Below, in pieces: positions 60,160 to 64,000 of a DNA stretch of 64,000 nucleotides; position 1 is the stretch's first letter, and each line of letters starts with the position of its first letter. The notes under the pieces are model-generated. The model was not told where the DNA came from. It ran no database searches and worked only from the letters and a program-made list of their open reading frames with translations. A program made the position numbers and the translations under genes. Origin of the DNA: Aporrectodea caliginosa (taxonomy: Eukaryota; Annelida; Clitellata; Crassiclitellata; Lumbricidae); the NCBI GenBank assembly GCA_020284085.1, contig JACEVL010000834.1, positions 544,501-608,500 on the forward strand, written 5' to 3'.

Positions 60160-60160
60160 G
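60127..60160. repeat. (ATT)n microsatellite
   Basis: About 11 units of att, next to attc repeats at 60105. Confidence 0.9.
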
Positions 60161-60170
60161 CATAGTTACA

Positions 60171-60266
60171 CAGCAATTCAGCATACTTTTTGCAAAAAAG
60201 TTAACATTTTCATCAACTCAGCAATTCAGCATACTTTTTGCATAAAAAGTTAACATTTTCATCAAC
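60171..60266 (+). repeat. 48-bp tandem duplication
   Basis: cagcaattcagcatactttt ... gttaacattttcatcaact twice, with one or two differences. Confidence 0.9.
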
Positions 60267-60928
60267 AACTGCTGCATATATCAAGTGTAGAGGCTAAAAT
60301 CATCATAAATTGGCAGCATGGAACTCGACACATCACAGTATATCACGATACAGTATTCCTATCACTTGGTATCACTGATACTTTCGTCAGTATCTCAGCA
60401 AGCACTGAGAGTTTTAATTTTGAGGCACTGCTTGTGTACCGTCAATATTTTAGCCTTTAAATAAGCAATACTCTATACCAATATGCTTTTTCCTTTATAC
60501 ATGGTATTCACTACGCTTTTCTATAACAAAATGTGAATGATAAAGCACAAAGTGAAGCTTCCCATAATTATTCTTGCTTCTTGTTCTATTCTAAGGTCTG
60601 TTGTTTCAAACCAAAGGAGTGACTGGAAGCGCGTGCTTTCGCGACCATTAATAAACAGGCCAGTTAGTTGATTAACTTGTGTAAATTTGTAGCTTCAAAA
60701 CTGTTTGTGCGGTAAGTTAGATATTCAAAATGAACAAGCCTGCTGAAATGAAGAAAGCCAAAGCAGAAGACATGAGCTATTGGCTCCTTAGGATTTATAA
60801 ACTCACTACACTTAGCACATAACGTAGGTCAATGGAGCGATTATTACATCTGCTGTTTAAAAGCAATGGTAATTTCCTGTTACCACGGCATTTAGAAAAG
60901 CTGTTGAAAGAAGAGTAACCTAACTGAC

Positions 60929-61049
60929 CAAGTCTCTCTGCCTTTGCCAGCAACTCTTGGTTCATGCCTGAGATGGGAGTGGCATCCTCTGCCCCCTCAT
61001 CCACTGGAACATAGACATCCTCATCCCAAGAACTGAAGAACCAATCACA
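60929..61049 (-). CDS. ARHGAP21/23-like: Exon at end of RhoGAP domain (CDWFFSS)
   Basis: Starts in phase 0 after GTTGTAG with CDWFFSSWDEDVYVPVDEG and ends at CTT G before GTCAGT (phase 1). The DWFF motif directly after the RhoGAP fold is characteristic of the ARHGAP21/23 branch. It is followed by an acidic linker (DEGAEDATPISG) and a short helix ELLAKAERL. The terminal exon at 57414 begins with two bases, so a direct splice is phase-compatible. Additional small exons in the 3.5-kb gap cannot be excluded. Confidence 0.8.
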
Positions 61050-61814
61050 CTACAACAGACAATCACTGATCAGCCAGCAGTGTCAATCAAAATCACTCCA
61101 CAGCGTCTGCAAACATGTCAAAAGTCAAATCAGTCAGCAATATCAGTCAGTGGTCTCAATCAACCAGTCACCAGCATCAATCAATCACAAAATTAGTTAT
61201 ACAACGTACAAACAACTTGTTTTATTTCCAGATGAATGCAGAAATGCCATCTCTGATAAACAGAATGGAATCTTCGTTTAAAACATTGTCAGAATGCAAT
61301 GCGATTACAAAAAAATATGGCCACGTGTAGGCATTGGCTATACCGTTCAAAGTTTGGTCCGAGATATTATGGCTTTTCTTTGATTTTTAAAGGGTCTTAG
61401 GTTTATGAAATTTTTCAACACAGCCATGCCTCTGATTAACTTTGTGTCCATCTGCACATAACAATTTGCATAACAATAGTAATAATCCTAATAATTGGTC
61501 TAAAATGTTAATCAGTTGCATTAGTCATATAACTTGGAAGACGACTTCTCATAAAGGAGTGCATAACAATATAGAATGGCCCCACACAGTGCTTTAAAAA
61601 TTAATTGTTAAACTATTTCCACTAATTTCATGGATTTCCTGTCACTGCTTGTTGTCTGTCTTCATTAGGTTAATCCACTGAGTAACTAGCTAAACACCCA
61701 ACTCTAAAACAGAAAATGAAATTTTACTTTATGTAAAACATGAAATGCTTCTAAAAATATCTCTGCTATTTATCTAATTCACTTTACTTTATTGCTTATG
61801 CTGAAATTACTCAC
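61050..61814 (-). other. Intron of RhoGAP gene
   Basis: Non-coding between the NLAIVFGP and CDWFF exons. GTGAGT donor at the 61814 end, TAG acceptor at 61050. Short open frames on the plus strand here are not supported as genes. Confidence 0.75.
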
Positions 61815-61940
61815 ATGAACAATTATGCTTTCGACGACACGACACTGGTCACCCATGTCACGAACCATGACAACCATTGTGTCATCCTGTGGTCGAACAA
61901 GTGTTGGGCCAAATACAATAGCGAGATTATGAGCATCCAT
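61815..61940 (-). CDS. ARHGAP21/23-like: RhoGAP domain exon 3 in window (NLAIVFGP motif)
   Basis: Exactly 42 codons, phase 0 at both ends, between TTTTTGACAG and CAT|GTGAGT. It encodes MDAHNLAIVFGPTLVRPQDD and continues with TMVVMVRDMGDQCRVVESII. The Asn of HNLAIVFGP is the conserved RhoGAP residue that contacts the GTPase active site. This exon is too short to stand out in a scan for long open frames. It was found by following the RhoGAP homology and checking the splice sites. Confidence 0.9.
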
Positions 61941-62334
61941 CTGTCAAAAACACATTACCAGTATATATAAATTTAAACTTAAAAACAAATAAAACTAAAA
62001 AATACCTATGCGTGGTAACAGTTGATGATTTTTAAATTTATGTAAAACAATGCTTCTTGGATGAACATCGGTAATCATCTTGTACTTAAGCACAACTTCA
62101 GCTACCTTTCCATACATTTGAGATCATTCAAGTTACCTTATATAGCAAAATCATGCAGCTTGAAATAAAAACATTTTATGTAACAATTAAATGCTATGCT
62201 TGAAAAATGAAACCTCTTATGGTGCATTTCAGACTTGGAATAACAGAGCAGCTGAGCTTCAAGAAGAATCAAATGTGACAACAGTTTTCAAACCTGGCTC
62301 ATGAAATATGAAAAGAATCCGCTACGACTCTGAC

Positions 62335-62498
62335 CTTATTAACTTCTTCATGACTGACAACCTTGTTGAGATGCTGAGCCAGAAACCTCAGCGTTTCAAA
62401 GTTGTGCTCAGGCAAATCGTGAATTAATTTCTTCAGTTTGAGCATTCGTCTTTCGGAATTTTCAGTTCGGTTGGCGGCTATAACCGCTTCGTAAATTT
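62335..62498 (-). CDS. ARHGAP21/23-like: RhoGAP domain exon 2 in window
   Basis: The exon begins after GGCTTAG with two bases that complete a Glu codon. Its 54 codons run from IYEAVIAANRTENSERR through LKKLIHDLPEHNFETLRFLA to QHLNKVVSHEEVNK, closing before GTCAGA. LIHDLPEHNFETLRFL is one of the most conserved RhoGAP helices and is especially close to ARHGAP21/23. Splicing at AAG|GTCAGA gives phase 0 and an NK|MDAHNLAIVFG junction, exactly the usual RhoGAP order. The ATG further upstream in the same frame lies in the intron and is not a start. Confidence 0.9.
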
Positions 62499-62752
62499 CT
62501 AAGCCACACAACACAACAGTCAGCATCCACATAAAAAGGCTCCAGAACTGACAGTTTACTGAATTTCTCAAGGGGAGTGGAACCTTTCTTCAGGAACATG
62601 TTTGTAAGTATATTTTTATTACGACCAACTGCTTATACTGCACTTTGGTTAACATGCATTTTACAATTTAAACAAGATAAAGCATCCTTGTCAAAAATGT
62701 TTTCCTCGTTAGGTTTTCCGCCCTAGGGATAATTCGGTCGCTCAGTCTTGGC

Positions 62753-62924
62753 CTAATGGAGGGGGGCTGTGGTCTCAACGGAGGGAGGAATGGGTTCAAC
62801 ACGTCCCTGATCAAGCAGGACTGCTGCAAAGAGGCTCCCATCTGCGAGTCTACATAATTGCTCAAAGGTAGGGTTGTCCTCAGAAAGAGGATATGCCGAT
62901 TTCACATCATCCTTCCAGACTTGT
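62753..62924 (-). pseudogene. Unexplained coding-like fragment inside RhoGAP intron
   Basis: After a possible acceptor (CATCATCTTTGAAG), 57 codons run to TAG. They include KDDVKSAYPLSEDNP, TFEQLCRLADGSLFAAVL and LDQGRVEPIPPSVE. The composition looks coding. It cannot be spliced in frame between the flanking RhoGAP exons: the upstream exon ends in phase 1, while this fragment needs phase 2 and then hits a stop. It could be an alternative terminal exon, a remnant of a mobile element or chance. No family recognised. Confidence 0.25.
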
Positions 62925-63215
62925 CTTCAAAGATGATGTGCAGTTCAGTCTGCACGTTTTTATGCAACATCAAAACTTAATGCGAATATTAACATAATGA
63001 AAATGTGTCAAACAACCAACAAGCAGTAAATGCAACAAAAGCACCAAAAATACCGGGGAATTTTGAACACCAAACTTGGACAATGTATAATGGTCCTCAA
63101 CTCCACACAAAGTAATGATTGTGATAAAGACTGAAACAGGTTTTTTAAATCAAATATGTCACAACATGAAAATTAAAGTTTACAGCGACGATGTAACAAA
63201 ACCATAGTTTCTTAC

Positions 63216-63324
63216 CATCAGTAATTAGTGGATCAGGCAGTTTGCGAAAGAAGAGCTTAAGCATACTACTGACTAAATTCACATCAGTCCACTTTTCACT
63301 TTCCATGCAAAGCCCATGAGGATC
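63216..63324 (-). CDS. ARHGAP21/23-like: RhoGAP domain exon, ARHGAP21/23-like gene (first exon in window)
   Basis: An acceptor (TTCGTAG) precedes 63324 and a GTAAGA donor follows 63216. The 36 codons plus one base include EKWTDVNLVSSMLKLFFRKL and PDPLITD. This is the RhoGAP helix with the FRKLP.PL signature that follows the arginine-finger segment. The catalytic Arg exon is not seen between 63325 and 64000, where a MITE sits, so the N-terminal part of the gene lies beyond the window. RhoGAP domains stimulate GTP hydrolysis by Rho, Rac or Cdc42. ARHGAP21/23 proteins act on Cdc42/RhoA at Golgi and cell junctions (family knowledge). Phase 1 joins to the exon starting at 62498. Confidence 0.85.
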
Positions 63325-63576
63325 CTACGAATGCAAGAAAACAACATCAAAATTAAGTTATTCAAAACAGCCAATCATCACAAAAACATGCCATGCCTTT
63401 TAATGAAATGGCTAAAGCACATGCTACTACTTTCTTTAACAGGCTAACCGGTGGACAAAACAGCTAGGAATTTAACTTAAAGTATGTAAAACAAGCTGCA
63501 GTCATGTTAACTTGTGTCAGAATAAACAAATATTATTATTATTATTTTTACTTTCTAATGCACAACGTGTTTGCTC

Positions 63577-63943
63577 TAGGGATGTTAAACGAAATTCGGA
63601 AATCCGAATTTCGGTTTTGAAAACGAAATTCGGTTTTTATTATTGACAAAACGAAATTCGAATTTAAAAAAAAATCATTTTCGTAGTGAAAATTTCAAGA
63701 AATGCCAGAAAGAATTAATTCATGCATTTCTTTAGTGTTTACGATTGTTTTCATCAATTATAGCCGGCAGATAAGAAGGTGTTTATTAACGTACGTTACG
63801 GTACCTAATATATAAAATAACTTGCGTTATATAATAATATATTAAATTTTCTATGAAGGCCAATAAAAAACGAAATTCGGTTTAAAATCGGATTTCTAAA
63901 ACCGAAATTCGGATTGACAAAAAAACCGATTTTAACAACCCTA
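63577..63943. mobile_element. hAT-like MITE with exact 8-bp duplication in RhoGAP intron
   Basis: Starts tagggatgttaaacgaaatt and ends gattttaacaaccctagtt minus the duplication. gtttgctc is present on both sides (63569-63576 and 63944-63951). Subterminal cgaaattcgg motifs are repeated many times in both orientations. 367 bp, non-coding. Confidence 0.9.
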
Positions 63944-64000
63944 GTTTGCTCATGCATCAGAAAAATCTAATGTATATATGTACTAAATATTATCACTCTG

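Larger units (their letters stand above)
57415..60928 (-). other. 3.5-kb intron of RhoGAP gene
   Basis: Between the CDWFF exon and the terminal exon. Contains the MITE at 58541, a SINE tail and the 48-bp duplication. No intermediate exon was recognised, and the flanking exon phases match without one. Confidence 0.55.

Overview
This window looks like nuclear DNA of an invertebrate animal. Exons are small, with GT..AG junctions, inside kilobase-scale introns. One gene tolerates a roughly 10-kb intron. Microsatellites and minisatellites are very abundant, and there is a CR1-type LINE plus many small hAT-like and TA-flanked MITEs. The short palindromic motif aggcct recurs throughout. The sequence does not fix the phylum. 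A marine protostome such as a mollusc or annelid is my guess, not a demonstrated assignment.

Three host genes can be modelled by joining exons of matching phase. (1) Plus strand, 2803-6502: three exons forming the 3' part of a gene of unknown function (453 residues visible) with a leucine-rich-repeat-like C-terminus. (2) Minus strand, 21756 down to 10115: a signal-peptide exon, a SUEL/Gal_lectin exon and a CUB exon joined in matching phase, giving the N-terminal 260 residues of a secreted or membrane lectin-CUB protein whose later exons I could not find. (3) Minus strand, 63324 down to 56858: the last five recognisable exons of a RhoGAP gene. They cover most of the RhoGAP domain and a basic C-terminal tail, and best fit the ARHGAP21/ARHGAP23 family. 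The arginine-finger exon must lie beyond the right edge.

The rest is accessory sequence. A nearly full CR1-superfamily LINE (31085-34577) has an uninterrupted endonuclease/reverse-transcriptase ORF2 and the tail of an esterase-type ORF1. A dead 3' copy sits at 26404-27035, and a relic of a different LINE at 22414-22614. Four hAT-like MITEs carry exact 8-bp target-site duplications (30549, 38995, 58541, 63577), one carries a 7/8 duplication (17706), and one is probable (52844). Two elements are flanked by TA and have inverted repeats of 22 bp (49099) and about 105 bp (50343). Others are a 2.4-kb inverted-repeat element loaded with a 39-bp minisatellite (40539-42920) and a GGACATTTCCCC-ended element (5045-5608). 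A tRNA-derived SINE lies at 7440-7660.

Large simple and tandem arrays dominate 12.0-12.4, 14.5-14.9, 23.5-24.3, 24.9-25.2, 37.3-38.0, 41.7-42.7, 45.1-48.1 and 54.0-54.4 kb. Several of these hold long open frames that are products of repeat periodicity, not genes. No bacterial features, CRISPR arrays, rRNA genes or complete tRNA genes were seen.
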